The translations under genes and the position numbers were made by a program. From NCBI GenBank assembly GCA_028282905.1, contig JANQGW010000149.1, forward strand, positions 1 to 64,000: a stretch of 64,000 nt of DNA. Direction: 5' to 3'. The stretch is from Sedimentisphaerales bacterium (GTDB taxonomy: Bacteria; Planctomycetota; Phycisphaerae; Sedimentisphaerales; Anaerohalosphaeraceae). Positions 8,536 to 17,742 of this stretch are shown piece by piece; position 1 is the stretch's first letter; every line of letters starts with the position of its first letter. The notes under the pieces are model-generated. The model was not told where the DNA came from. It saw only the letters and a list, made by a program, of their open reading frames with translations, and did not search any database.

Positions 8536-9387
8536 ATGGACAAAGGAGTTATAAAAATTGCAACCTGTCAGTTTGGCGTTACGGCTGATGTCACCGCTAA
8601 CGCCGCACATATTCGAGACTTGATGCAGCAGGCCGCCGACCAGGGTGCCGACATCGTCCATTTTTCTGAATGTGCCCTCAGCGGCTATGCGGGGGTGGAT
8701 TTTGCCTCATTTGACGGCTTTGACTGGGACGGCTTGAAGTCCGCAACACAGAATATCATGGATTTGGCCGCCAAACTCGACGTCTGGGTTGTACTCGGCA
8801 GTTCACATCGCCTGACAGCCCCGAACAAACCACATAACAGCCTGTATTTGATATCGCCGGAAGGAAAACTCGCCGGCCGCTATGACAAGCGCTTCTGCAC
8901 GACACTGGATTTTGACAATTACACGCCGGGCGATCATTTCGTGCATTTCGACATCAACGGCGTGCGGTGTTCACTGCTGATCTGCTTTGATCTGCGATTT
9001 CCGGAGTTGTACCGCGAGCTGGTCAAAGACGGCGTCCAGTGCATCTTTCAGTCATTCTATAACGCCCGTCAGCAAGGCCCCAGCGTCCATACCGACATCA
9101 TGCGTCAGACTATGCAGGCCAACGCCGCCAACAACGGTCTGTGGGCCTCGATGACCAACTCCTGCGGCTGGTTCTGCCCGTACCCGTCCTGTTTCATCCA
9201 GCCGGACGGCAAGATCAGCGCCCAGCTCGATGACCACAAAGAAGGCCTGACCGTCAACACCGTCGATACCAGCCAAACCTTCTACGACCCCTCCGCCCCC
9301 TACCGCAAAATGGCCATCGACGGCAAACTCTCTAACGCCATAGAACCCACAATCGACCCGCGATCCGAAAACACAAAAGAACTATAA
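8536..9387 (+). CDS. Carbon-nitrogen hydrolase (nitrilase superfamily)
   Basis: A 283-residue amidase-type enzyme with the Glu-Lys-Cys triad: Glu45 in FSECALSGY, Lys118 in GRYDKRF, and Cys150 in LLICFDLRFPE. It starts right at the catalytic fold (KIATCQFGVT) and has no signal peptide, so it acts in the cytoplasm. Candidate substrates are N-carbamoyl compounds, omega-amides or aliphatic amides. The sequence does not decide among them. It follows argC after a hairpin repeat, and the spacing to the next gene is 24 bases. Confidence 0.88.
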   Translation: MDKGVIKIATCQFGVTADVTANAAHIRDLMQQAADQGADIVHFSECALSGYAGVDFASFDGFDWDGLKSATQNIMDLAAKLDVWVVLGSSHRLTAPNKPHNSLYLISPEGKLAGRYDKRFCTTLDFDNYTPGDHFVHFDINGVRCSLLICFDLRFPELYRELVKDGVQCIFQSFYNARQQGPSVHTDIMRQTMQANAANNGLWASMTNSCGWFCPYPSCFIQPDGKISAQLDDHKEGLTVNTVDTSQTFYDPSAPYRKMAIDGKLSNAIEPTIDPRSENTKEL

Positions 9388-9411
9388 CAACATACTAATT
9401 GAGGTCAGAGT

Positions 9412-11388
9412 ATGAAATATAAAACGGTTCAAAAAACAGTACTGATTATTTCAATACTGCTATGCTTTACAGTGAGTGTGCAGGCTGTTGGAATTCCAGC
9501 AGATACGATTCTGGTTGAGGCCGAGAGTTTTAAGGACATTGGCGGATGGGTTCTTGATACTCAGGTTATGGATCAAATGGGCAGTCCCTATCTGCTTGCG
9601 CACGGTCTGGGCCAACCGGTTGCCGATGCTGTGACAACGGTTGAATTCCCTCAGCATGGCGAGTACCACATCTGGGTGCGCACCCGTGATTGGGTTGGGC
9701 AGTGGAAAAATAATGATCTTTCGACAGCGATGAAGGCGGTTGGAACACCTGGGAAATTCCAACTGCTTGTTGACGACCAAGCAGTGAAAACAACCTTTGG
9801 CACAGAGGACGCCAAGTGGCACTGGCAGGATGGCGGCGTTATCAGGATCAGAAAGAAAAGCGTTACTTTGTCTCTTCGTGACCTGACGGGTTTTGATGGT
9901 CGTTGTGATGCCATCCTTTTCAGCACAAACCATCAGCTAATGCCCCCAAATACCTTGTCAGAAATGCAGGACTTCCGAAGGAGATTACAGGATTATCCCG
10001 AATCCCCCCCAATCGCAGGGGAATATGACCTTGTTGTTGTCGGCGGCGGAATGGCTGGCATCTGTTCGGCTGTCAGTGCGGCTCGAAGCGGATGCAGTGT
10101 GGCATTAATTCAAAACCGTCCCGTATTGGGCGGCAATAACAGTTCTGAAGTTCGCGTCGGTTTATCAGGTCTGGTTCGTCAGGAGCCTTATCCGAAGCTT
10201 GGCAATCTTGTTGATGAAATCGGTCCGGTCGGACACTGGAATAAGTGGGAGGCTGACCGTGCGCCGGATACGCCTCGGAGTCAACACGTTCTGGAGATAA
10301 TCAAGAGACATCCGGAGAAGATGATTCACAATGCAGGCCCTGCCTCAAATTATGAAGATCAAAAGAAGAAAGATGTTGTTCTGGCCGAGAAGAATATCAG
10401 CCTCTTTCTGAATATGCATGTTAATGATGTTACGATGGCTGGAAACCGCATTACAGGTGTTGTCGGTCAAAATACCCGTACGGGTGAAAGACTATTATTC
10501 AAAGGCAGGCTGTTTGCTGATTGCACGGGCGATGGAAATCTTGGTTTTCTGGCTAAGGCCGATTTTCGTGTAGGACGAGAACCCAAAAGCCTGACAGCGG
10601 AAAAGCTGGCTCCAGAGAAAAGTGATAAACTTGTAATGGGAACATCTGTACAGTGGTATGCAACAAAAGAGGAAAGCCCGTCCACGTTTCCCGAGTGCCC
10701 GTGGGCGGTCCAGTTCAATGAGAAAAGCTGCATAAAAACGACCCGAGGTGACTGGGATTGGGAAACAGGAGCCAATTATGATCAGATTACAGAATTCGAA
10801 CATGTGCGAGATTATGGACTGCGGGTCGTTTACGGCAACTGGGCGGTTCTTAAGAACCATGACAAGTTCAAGAAAGATTTTGCTAATTATCAACTGGATT
10901 GGGTCGCTTATATAGGCGGTAAGCGTGAATCCAGAAGACTTCTGGGAGACGTCATATTGCGTCAGCAGGATATTGTCGATCAGAAGGCGTTTCCGGATGC
11001 GTGTGTCACGACAACGTGGACCATCGACCTGCACTATCCTAAAACTCCGCTGTGTGCGTGCGATGCCTTTCGTTCAGAAGCAAAGCATGTCAAGATCACG
11101 CCGTACCCGATTCCATACCGTTGCCTGTACTCACGTAACATAGAGAACCTCATGATGGCAGGACGAAACATCAGTGTCACCCATGTGGCACTGGGAACGG
11201 TTCGCGTGATGAGAACAACCGGTATGATGGGAGAAGTACTGGGAATGGCAGCATCATTATGTAAAAAGCATTCCTGTGATCCACGTGATGTTTATAATAA
11301 GCATTTGATGGAATTCAAGGAACTTTTAGAAAGAAAAGAGGTGTGCCCGTCAATTGTTCGTCGGAGCAGTGAACACAGACACGATTAG
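9412..11388 (+). CDS. Exported FAD-dependent oxidoreductase
   Basis: The first 25 residues form a signal peptide ending at VQA. About 180 residues of a beta-rich, probably carbohydrate- or ligand-binding region follow, with IWVRTRDWVGQW and a Trp-rich HWQDGG. A Rossmann FAD site then opens with YDLVVVGGGMAGICSAVSAA and continues GGNNSSEVRVGLSGL. The C-terminal part has LMMAGRNISVTHVALGTVRVM, the second FAD contact of this FAD_oxidored type. Such proteins are abundant in Planctomycetes, and their substrates are largely unassigned; polysaccharide-derived sugars are a reasonable guess. The next small gene begins 17 bases after the stop. Confidence 0.85.
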   Translation: MKYKTVQKTVLIISILLCFTVSVQAVGIPADTILVEAESFKDIGGWVLDTQVMDQMGSPYLLAHGLGQPVADAVTTVEFPQHGEYHIWVRTRDWVGQWKNNDLSTAMKAVGTPGKFQLLVDDQAVKTTFGTEDAKWHWQDGGVIRIRKKSVTLSLRDLTGFDGRCDAILFSTNHQLMPPNTLSEMQDFRRRLQDYPESPPIAGEYDLVVVGGGMAGICSAVSAARSGCSVALIQNRPVLGGNNSSEVRVGLSGLVRQEPYPKLGNLVDEIGPVGHWNKWEADRAPDTPRSQHVLEIIKRHPEKMIHNAGPASNYEDQKKKDVVLAEKNISLFLNMHVNDVTMAGNRITGVVGQNTRTGERLLFKGRLFADCTGDGNLGFLAKADFRVGREPKSLTAEKLAPEKSDKLVMGTSVQWYATKEESPSTFPECPWAVQFNEKSCIKTTRGDWDWETGANYDQITEFEHVRDYGLRVVYGNWAVLKNHDKFKKDFANYQLDWVAYIGGKRESRRLLGDVILRQQDIVDQKAFPDACVTTTWTIDLHYPKTPLCACDAFRSEAKHVKITPYPIPYRCLYSRNIENLMMAGRNISVTHVALGTVRVMRTTGMMGEVLGMAASLCKKHSCDPRDVYNKHLMEFKELLERKEVCPSIVRRSSEHRHD

Positions 11389-11404
11389 ATTTCAGGAGCA
11401 GTTC

Positions 11405-11884
11405 ATGGAGTGGGCAGTATTATACCAGACAGAAGGTTCGTTTGAGGAAATCGTTGGCCTGCTGAGGCAAGGCGGCTACAGCCCACAAGTCTTTTGTGAC
11501 CCGCACTGCCGACATCTCTACGTCCCCGGAGGCGATACCAGCTCTGTCAAATGCCCTCCTCAATATTTTGTCGCCGTCCCGCGAGATCAGCGGTTCAACG
11601 CCCAACGAATCGTTAATCAGTGGATCAAAGAATACCGCAAAAAAACCGCCCAACTCAAAATGAACGTCTTAGGCAAAGCCCTGAAGGCAACTTTTTATAC
11701 ACTTGCAGCGGTCTTCGTATATCAAATCGCACGTCCTTTTCTCGGTCTCACAGAGATAAGCCTCAATGAGACCGAACGCCTTATTTTTGTCTCTATCGCA
11801 CTCTGGACAGCCATCTTCATTTACCTCATCACCAAAAAACCAGCCTCTCCAAGAGACAAACGAGATTTCACTACACACGATTAA
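11405..11884 (+). CDS. Small membrane protein, DUF2007-like N-terminus
   Basis: A start at 11405 is chosen because AGGAG lies six bases ahead. The protein has 159 residues. Residues 1-75 (MEWAVLYQTEGSFEEIVGLL, then a YSPQVF and a CDPHCRH segment) recall the short DUF2007 fold, which begins with a similar ferredoxin-like strand-helix unit. Two hydrophobic helices follow at about 95-118 and 127-145, so the N-terminal domain probably faces the cytoplasm from the inner membrane. It lies directly between the FAD oxidoreductase and the ACP-like gene, with 22 bases to the latter, and is likely co-transcribed. Function unknown. Confidence 0.7.
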   Translation: MEWAVLYQTEGSFEEIVGLLRQGGYSPQVFCDPHCRHLYVPGGDTSSVKCPPQYFVAVPRDQRFNAQRIVNQWIKEYRKKTAQLKMNVLGKALKATFYTLAAVFVYQIARPFLGLTEISLNETERLIFVSIALWTAIFIYLITKKPASPRDKRDFTTHD

Positions 11885-11906
11885 AACAAAATGAAGGAAG
11901 CCGATC

Positions 11907-12170
11907 ATGGGATTGGAATACGTTGAATTAATAATGGATATTGAAGATAAGCTTGAAATCCAGATCAAAAATGAAGAAGCCCAAAATATAAAAACGGCCG
12001 GGCAATTCTATGAGCTCATCCGTCACAAATATAATAATCTTTCCCGCCAAACCTATGATGATAAATCAATATGGATACTGCTAACGCAATTGATTGCCCG
12101 CATCGCAGATATAGAGCCTGAAGAAATAACACCGGAGACACGTTTTATCGAGGATTTGGATTTCGGTTGA
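11907..12170 (+). CDS. Acyl-carrier-protein-like protein with permuted helix order
   Basis: The 87 residues split into two ACP-like pieces in reverse order. Residues 1-38 (MGLEYVELIMDIEDKLEIQI, then KTAGQFYELI) resemble ACP helices II-IV, which normally follow the Asp-Ser-Leu motif. Residues 54-87 (SIWILLTQLIARIADIEPEE, then FIEDLDFG) resemble helix I and the loop that normally precede it. Joined tail to head they give an almost canonical ACP, but the phosphopantetheine Ser is absent (FIEDLDFG then MGLEYVEL). So it may keep an ACP-like fold without carrying a prosthetic group. It has a good ribosome site (AAGGAAG) and lies 22 bases behind the membrane protein gene. Real gene is likely; the role is unknown. 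Confidence 0.72.
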   Translation: MGLEYVELIMDIEDKLEIQIKNEEAQNIKTAGQFYELIRHKYNNLSRQTYDDKSIWILLTQLIARIADIEPEEITPETRFIEDLDFG

Positions 12171-12246
12171 TTTCTAAGCCTATTTGAGTATCGTAGGAGC
12201 AATCTTTTGAAGACTTATTTTTTGACAGGAAAAGAAAGGACTTAAT

Positions 12247-14712
12247 ATGTTTAGAATATTACTCATCATATCAGCCATTGCCCTGATTACCGCAACCGGA
12301 ACCGACTGCTTTGGCGTGAATTCTGAGCCGGACGTAATTCCTGCGCTGCGGCAGTGGACCGGCGGAGAGGGACAGGTGGATGTCAGTAATGCCAAGATTA
12401 TTATCGACAAGAAATCCGCGAAATCGCTGAAAGAAGTCTCCGCGATTTTTGCCGCGGATGCCGCGGAGGCGCTGAAACTCGATAAACCGCTTCGGGTCAA
12501 AACCGGCGGGAAGGTCGGCAAAGGCGATATTCTGCTGACGCTGGCTCCGAAGGGCAACTCCATTGCCGTCGAAGGTTACACGATTGACATTAACGACTCT
12601 GTTACAGTCAAGGCCTCGACACCGGCGGGCATTTACTGGGCCACACGCACCTTAACACAAATGCTTTCGCAGGACGCAACCCTGCCGCAGGGAAGCATTG
12701 TTGACTGGCCGGATTATCCGATTCGTTCGGTCCTGGTGGACGTCGGCCGCAAGTTCATTCCCTTCGAGGAGTTAAAAGACTGGGTTATCGCCTTGAGCTA
12801 TTTCAAGATGAACGAAATCCACCTGCACCTCAATGACAACTGCTGGAACGAATACGGGGCCTACCGTGTCGAAATGAAGACCATACCGGGCCTGACCGCC
12901 ACAGACGGCCACTATACGCAAAAACAGATTCGCGAGCTGCAGAACTTCGCAAAAGTACGCGGCGTGACCATCACCCCGGAAATCGATTCGCCGGGACACA
13001 GCCGGGCGTTCACCATCGTCCGCCCCGACCTGGCCCACCCCAGACTGGGCGCCAACTACCTCGACATCACCAACCCTGAGACCTATACCTTCATGGAAAA
13101 GGTCTTCGACGAGATCGTCCCGCTGTTCGATGCGCCGCATTTCCATATTGGCACCGATGAGTATCGCCTCGGTGCCATCGGTGACAAAGCCGAACGGCAG
13201 ATGCTGGGCGAAAAATTCCGTCAGTATATCAATTATTTTAACGACTATATCCGCAAAAAAGGGAAAACCGTCCGCATCTGGTCCGGCTACGAGCACATGC
13301 CGGGCACGACCGAACCGGACAAGAGCATTGTCATCGACATGTGGGAAACCAGCGACGCCAAAAACAAAAGCAAAGCCGGTTACGAGGTCATTAATTCCAC
13401 GCACCTGTGGACCTATATCGTCCCCGGCGCGCCGTATTACGGCGTCAGCAATACCTTCCTGTATAACGACTGGACCGCCCTGAAATTCTCCAATAAGCCG
13501 GCCGGTCAACTGACCAGGGAAGATCCCGGTCTGCTGGGCGGCAAACTGCATGTCTGGAACGACAACGGCACCACCGGCTATACCACCAATGAGATCGCCC
13601 GATTGTCGATGCCGACGGTTATGGTCTTCGGTGAAAAGCTCTGGGGCGTCAAAGGCTCGGATAATTACGCTGCTTTTGCCGAACGTGCCGAGCGCATCCT
13701 CGGAACCAGCGGCGCCATTGAGATGGTCCCCGGAAGCCACGCCGCACACAGCAGCAAGAATCCGCAAACCGCCGAAATCCCCGGCACGTCTTTCCTGAAA
13801 CGCAAGGCCGCCGGTACCGACAAACTGGTTTGGGAACTGGACGAAGCGGACAAAAACATAATCCCAAATACCACCGTCGAACTGGACATCGAAGGCGGCG
13901 TCCAAAATCTGGAGTATCCGTGGACGGCGACCTTTGAATTGACGCGACTGACGGATGTACCGAATATCTGGGAAATCAAAGGCAGCGGAGGCGAAATCCT
14001 TCTTTCCTCTGACATCGCAACGCTCTATCTGGACTACCTGCACATCGCCAAAAACAACAAGACCAAAGAAGTGACCGAAAAACGCGGCGTTGCACTGGTG
14101 CGTGCCAATCACGCTCCCGCCCGCAGGCCGATCGATACAAAAGCGGCAGACATCGTCATGTTTGACTACCAGGTGCCTCGCTATAAAAAAGTCACGCTGA
14201 CCTTTGTCGGATATATGAATCGGACCGAACTCTATGTGGACGGCAAACAAGTCGGCAGCAGCAATAAGCAAACGGTCTGCCCGCTGAAGCGTCTTGGTGA
14301 CACCTACCCGAACGGCTTCCACGGTGTCCTGCACTCAGCGGCCATCTATAACACCGCTCCTGAGCAGGCGGTTGTCGGCGGTTGGAAATCCGAACAAATG
14401 TCGGAGGACTGGAAACCGCTCCAGTGGGATATCACCCCGCATATCAAGACCGCCGGAAGCTGTGCGGCAACCTTTCAATATACCGGCGGTGCCTGTCGGT
14501 TGGATGTGCAATGGGCCGCCCTGCTTGAAAACGGCAAAGAAATTGCTCGGGATACTCATCCGGGCCAAACCGGGGGCAGCAACTCCCAAAACACCTACAC
14601 ATTCGACCTGAAAACCGTAAAACCAAATGCGACCTATACGCTGAAGGCCAGCGTACGCAGCGACGGCGGCACTGACAGCAACGGCGATGTCCTGCTGTTC
14701 GTCAACAAATAA
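12247..14712 (+). CDS. Exported beta-N-acetylhexosaminidase (GH20) with C-terminal LamG-like domain
   Basis: An N-terminal signal (MFRILLIISAIALITATGTD) precedes a GH20b-type alpha/beta domain to about residue 150. The GH20 barrel follows, with HLHLNDNCWNEY, TPEIDSPGHSRAF and the catalytic pair Asp304-Glu305 in HIGTDEY. GH20 enzymes cut terminal GlcNAc or GalNAc by substrate-assisted catalysis, using this Asp-Glu pair. After about residue 520, a beta-sandwich region with LTFVGYMNRTELYVDGKQVG looks like a laminin-G/concanavalin-like module that could bind glycans. Natural substrates could be chitin oligomers, host glycans or peptidoglycan fragments. It is preceded by the permuted ACP gene at 77 bases. 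Confidence 0.9.
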   Translation: MFRILLIISAIALITATGTDCFGVNSEPDVIPALRQWTGGEGQVDVSNAKIIIDKKSAKSLKEVSAIFAADAAEALKLDKPLRVKTGGKVGKGDILLTLAPKGNSIAVEGYTIDINDSVTVKASTPAGIYWATRTLTQMLSQDATLPQGSIVDWPDYPIRSVLVDVGRKFIPFEELKDWVIALSYFKMNEIHLHLNDNCWNEYGAYRVEMKTIPGLTATDGHYTQKQIRELQNFAKVRGVTITPEIDSPGHSRAFTIVRPDLAHPRLGANYLDITNPETYTFMEKVFDEIVPLFDAPHFHIGTDEYRLGAIGDKAERQMLGEKFRQYINYFNDYIRKKGKTVRIWSGYEHMPGTTEPDKSIVIDMWETSDAKNKSKAGYEVINSTHLWTYIVPGAPYYGVSNTFLYNDWTALKFSNKPAGQLTREDPGLLGGKLHVWNDNGTTGYTTNEIARLSMPTVMVFGEKLWGVKGSDNYAAFAERAERILGTSGAIEMVPGSHAAHSSKNPQTAEIPGTSFLKRKAAGTDKLVWELDEADKNIIPNTTVELDIEGGVQNLEYPWTATFELTRLTDVPNIWEIKGSGGEILLSSDIATLYLDYLHIAKNNKTKEVTEKRGVALVRANHAPARRPIDTKAADIVMFDYQVPRYKKVTLTFVGYMNRTELYVDGKQVGSSNKQTVCPLKRLGDTYPNGFHGVLHSAAIYNTAPEQAVVGGWKSEQMSEDWKPLQWDITPHIKTAGSCAATFQYTGGACRLDVQWAALLENGKEIARDTHPGQTGGSNSQNTYTFDLKTVKPNATYTLKASVRSDGGTDSNGDVLLFVNK

Positions 14713-14724
14713 GTGCAATTATGA

Positions 14725-14760
14725 TTGGCAATGGATGAATGTAGATTTATCCATTGCCAA
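14725..14760. repeat. 12-bp inverted repeat after the GH20 gene
   Basis: TTGGCAATGGAT (14725-14736) pairs perfectly with ATCCATTGCCAA (14749-14760) across a 12-base loop. It lies 13 bases past the GH20 stop. No T-run follows, so it may protect the 3' end or act with Rho rather than be an intrinsic terminator. Confidence 0.6.
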
Positions 14761-14813
14761 AATTCAGAAAATGTGAAAGAATTCGGCATCTTATCCCTTC
14801 TATAATATAACGC

Positions 14814-14847
14814 TTGACAGTGTGGACTGTTTGCGGATATTTATATC
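14814..14847 (+). promoter_or_regulatory. Promoter of the esterase-transglutaminase gene, with overlapping palindrome
   Basis: TTGACA at 14814-14819 is followed after 18 bases by TATTTA. The -10 area is embedded in the palindrome GGATATTTATATCC (14835-14848), which could be an operator. The leader to the ATG at 14933 is about 85 bases. Confidence 0.45.
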
Positions 14848-14932
14848 CGGATAGACAGCAATAATCGGGGGTACGGCAAAATATTTGGTGACACACCCCA
14901 TGAACTTATAGAATTTGGATAGGAAATCAACA

Positions 14933-17635
14933 ATGACAAAGCAAATTCAAATCGAAAATCTCCGGCAACGAAACGCTTTCATATTTATGGCAATTGTCTT
15001 ACTGACAGGGCTTTTCATCACTCCGGCCGGTGCGGCTTCAAAAACCCTGACACCAGCGGCCATGAAATCGGTCGTGGACTGGTTTTCTGCTGATAACAGC
15101 CCCTCAACTGATGTTCCGCAGGCTATCCAGTCACTGAAGCCTCTTGAAAAAGAACAGGTCGGCCCGGCTGCCGAGGCCCTCTGGAAAGCGTATCGCAAGA
15201 GCGAAACCGGACGGATGCTTCGAAAGAACCTGCCGGCACCCACAATTTTAGAAACTGGGAAAAACATCCAGCTTCGCCCAGACAAACTCAAAACCGGCGA
15301 AAAAGTCATGCCCTTCGTTTTCCTCGGCAAGGGAAAACTGGACGGTAAACGACCACTGTTTATCGCCCTGCACGGCGGCGGTTCCGCGGGCGGTCGGGCC
15401 ACGTCCCCGCACGCCTGGCCGGTCAATACCCGCGAATGGAACACCCAAGCCCAGTTGGCGGCCATGGTCTATCCCGACAACGCCCTGTATTTTGTTCCGC
15501 GAATGGCCGACGACAACGATGGACGCTGGTATTACAACTACTGCCAGGACGCCTACGACCACGTCGTCCGTGCGGCGATTCTGCATTATGACGTTGATCC
15601 GGACCGCGTTTATATCATTGGCATTTCCGAAGGCGCCTATACCGCCTATCGCCTCGGTGCATTCATGGCAGATCGCTGGGCCGGAGCCGGCTCGATGGCC
15701 GGCGGCGAACCGCTTCATAATGCCCCACCGGCAAACATGCGAAACATCGCTTTCCGTGCCGATATCGGTGAAAAAGACACCATGTTTGATCGCGTTGGCC
15801 TGAACAAACGCTACGGCGAAGCACTGACCGAGCTGAAAAAGGAGGATTCCGAAGGCTTTGACCATGTCATCAAAGTGCATACCGGCCGCGGCCACGGCAT
15901 CGACTACAAGCCCTGTCCCGAATGGCTGTTCAAGCACAAACGAAATCCCTGGTCCGCTCGCGTCCGCTGGGATGCCATCGAGGTCCACGAACGCCGCAAA
16001 GAGCAGTTCTACTGGCTGGCAATGGATGCTGAACCAACCACCTGGCCGGTTTATATCGATGCCCAACTGGATACCGCTGCCAATACCGTCAACCTGACCG
16101 TGGAAAAGAAAGGCGACGACGACAAACGCATCGCAGACGATGATCTCAGCCTGCGTATCTATCTCAATGACGAGATGCTAAATCTCGACCGCCCGGTCAC
16201 CGTTATCCGCAACGGAAAACAGGTCTTTCAAGGCAAGGTTGCCCGTCGCGTTAATGTGATGCTGAAAAGTCTGGCCGAACGCGGCGACCCGTCGTATGTT
16301 TTCCCGGCGGAAATTACCTTAGGCAAGCCCTTAAAAAGCCCAGAACCAAAAGCTGAACAGGCCAAGGTGAAAACAGAAGAAACAAAGACCGAAAAAAGCA
16401 ACGAACAAAAATTGATGGAGTCGTTCCCGGAAGACACCAAACGGTTTGCCGGCTGGATTCTGAGGCGAGCCGGCGATAATCGGGAAACTGTCGCCAAGGC
16501 CATTTTGGAAGTCAAACCCGAATATCGTCAGACCGCCCTGTCCATCCTGGTTTCCATGCCTAAAGACGAACTGGTCTCTTTGGGTCAGGCGGCTTTAACC
16601 AAGCACATTAATACTCTGGCTCCCGTTCTGGCTCTCATCCCCCAGGAAGGACGTCACGCTCTGGCTGGTGTCTTCCGCAAATCCGGCGATAATCGTGATG
16701 AACTCATCGGAACCCTGAAAAAGGTCAGCAGTGAACGGCTCGGTGCGGCTCTATTTCTGCTGATGAATATGCCGCAGCGTGACCTGACGACGCTGAAGCA
16801 GGATTTTCTGGTCGAACAGGTCGAGCTGGCTTGCGATGCCTGGGAGCAATCCCCTTGGCACAAAGACATTCCCGAACAGATTTTTATGCAGTATATTCTG
16901 CCCTATGCCAATCTGAATGAACGCCGCGACAACTGGCGTCGTGACTTTATGGACCGCCTCAAGGAAAAGGCGTGGTCATTCAAGTCGCCCGTTGAAGCGA
17001 CTATCTGGCTGAACACCGAACTGAACGATCTGTTCAAAGTTTATTACCACGCCACCAAACGCCCGAAGGCCGATCAAAGTCCGTATGAATCTATTGAAGC
17101 CGGCTACGCCTCCTGCACGGGGCTGTCAATTCTTTTGGCCGACGCCTGCCGCAGCGTGGGCATCCCCGCTCGAATCGTCGGCGTGCCGCGCTGGACCGAA
17201 GTTCAGGGCAATCACAATTGGGTCGAAATCTGGGACGGCCAGTGGCACAATGTCGGCGGCACCGGCTCCGATCCGCGTGATGACGACTGGGTTAACGAAC
17301 GCTGCCAAACACAAACGGACCCGGACCAATGGATTCACTCCGTCTATGCCGCCTGTTTCCGTCAAACTCCGTTGCATTTTCCGCTGGTCTGGGATTTGGA
17401 TATCAACTATATCCCCGCCCTGAACATCACCCGATTTTATATGGCTCAAAAAGAAGCCACTGTTGAAATCCCCGGCGGCGGCAAAGGTGTTGCGGAAATC
17501 TCCTGGGCCGGAGAAGTCATCGCCCGCAAGTCCGGCGAGAAAACAATCACATTCACCCTGGCCGCCGGCAGCCGATATCAGGTCACCATCACCACCGATG
17601 ATGGCAAAACCCACGCGCAAACCCTAAACCTGTAA
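14933..17635 (+). CDS. Exported alpha/beta-hydrolase-transglutaminase fusion
   Basis: The 900-residue chain starts at 14933 after AGGAAATCAACA and has a membrane-type signal to about residue 34. Residues 115-330 form an esterase domain, with an oxyanion HGGG at 147-150, nucleophile Ser232 in GISEG and a likely His321 in GRGHGID. A Lys/Glu-rich linker and a helical region follow. The C-terminal third carries a transglutaminase-like core, with Cys728 in YASCTGLS, His761 in GNHNWVEIW and Asp780 in GSDPRDDDW. Both catalytic sets look intact. Transglutaminase-like domains of this kind are often proteases or peptide-modifying enzymes. The natural substrate and whether the two halves act in sequence are unknown. 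Confidence 0.82.
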   Translation: MTKQIQIENLRQRNAFIFMAIVLLTGLFITPAGAASKTLTPAAMKSVVDWFSADNSPSTDVPQAIQSLKPLEKEQVGPAAEALWKAYRKSETGRMLRKNLPAPTILETGKNIQLRPDKLKTGEKVMPFVFLGKGKLDGKRPLFIALHGGGSAGGRATSPHAWPVNTREWNTQAQLAAMVYPDNALYFVPRMADDNDGRWYYNYCQDAYDHVVRAAILHYDVDPDRVYIIGISEGAYTAYRLGAFMADRWAGAGSMAGGEPLHNAPPANMRNIAFRADIGEKDTMFDRVGLNKRYGEALTELKKEDSEGFDHVIKVHTGRGHGIDYKPCPEWLFKHKRNPWSARVRWDAIEVHERRKEQFYWLAMDAEPTTWPVYIDAQLDTAANTVNLTVEKKGDDDKRIADDDLSLRIYLNDEMLNLDRPVTVIRNGKQVFQGKVARRVNVMLKSLAERGDPSYVFPAEITLGKPLKSPEPKAEQAKVKTEETKTEKSNEQKLMESFPEDTKRFAGWILRRAGDNRETVAKAILEVKPEYRQTALSILVSMPKDELVSLGQAALTKHINTLAPVLALIPQEGRHALAGVFRKSGDNRDELIGTLKKVSSERLGAALFLLMNMPQRDLTTLKQDFLVEQVELACDAWEQSPWHKDIPEQIFMQYILPYANLNERRDNWRRDFMDRLKEKAWSFKSPVEATIWLNTELNDLFKVYYHATKRPKADQSPYESIEAGYASCTGLSILLADACRSVGIPARIVGVPRWTEVQGNHNWVEIWDGQWHNVGGTGSDPRDDDWVNERCQTQTDPDQWIHSVYAACFRQTPLHFPLVWDLDINYIPALNITRFYMAQKEATVEIPGGGKGVAEISWAGEVIARKSGEKTITFTLAAGSRYQVTITTDDGKTHAQTLNL

Positions 17636-17742
17636 GTCAGGTACGAAAAGTTCAGATTTGAATTTCAGTTGATTTCTGCGGTTTTTCGGGTATTGTAGAG
17701 CAAACCTTAACCGGCTTATTGAATTAGCAAAAGGATTGCTCA

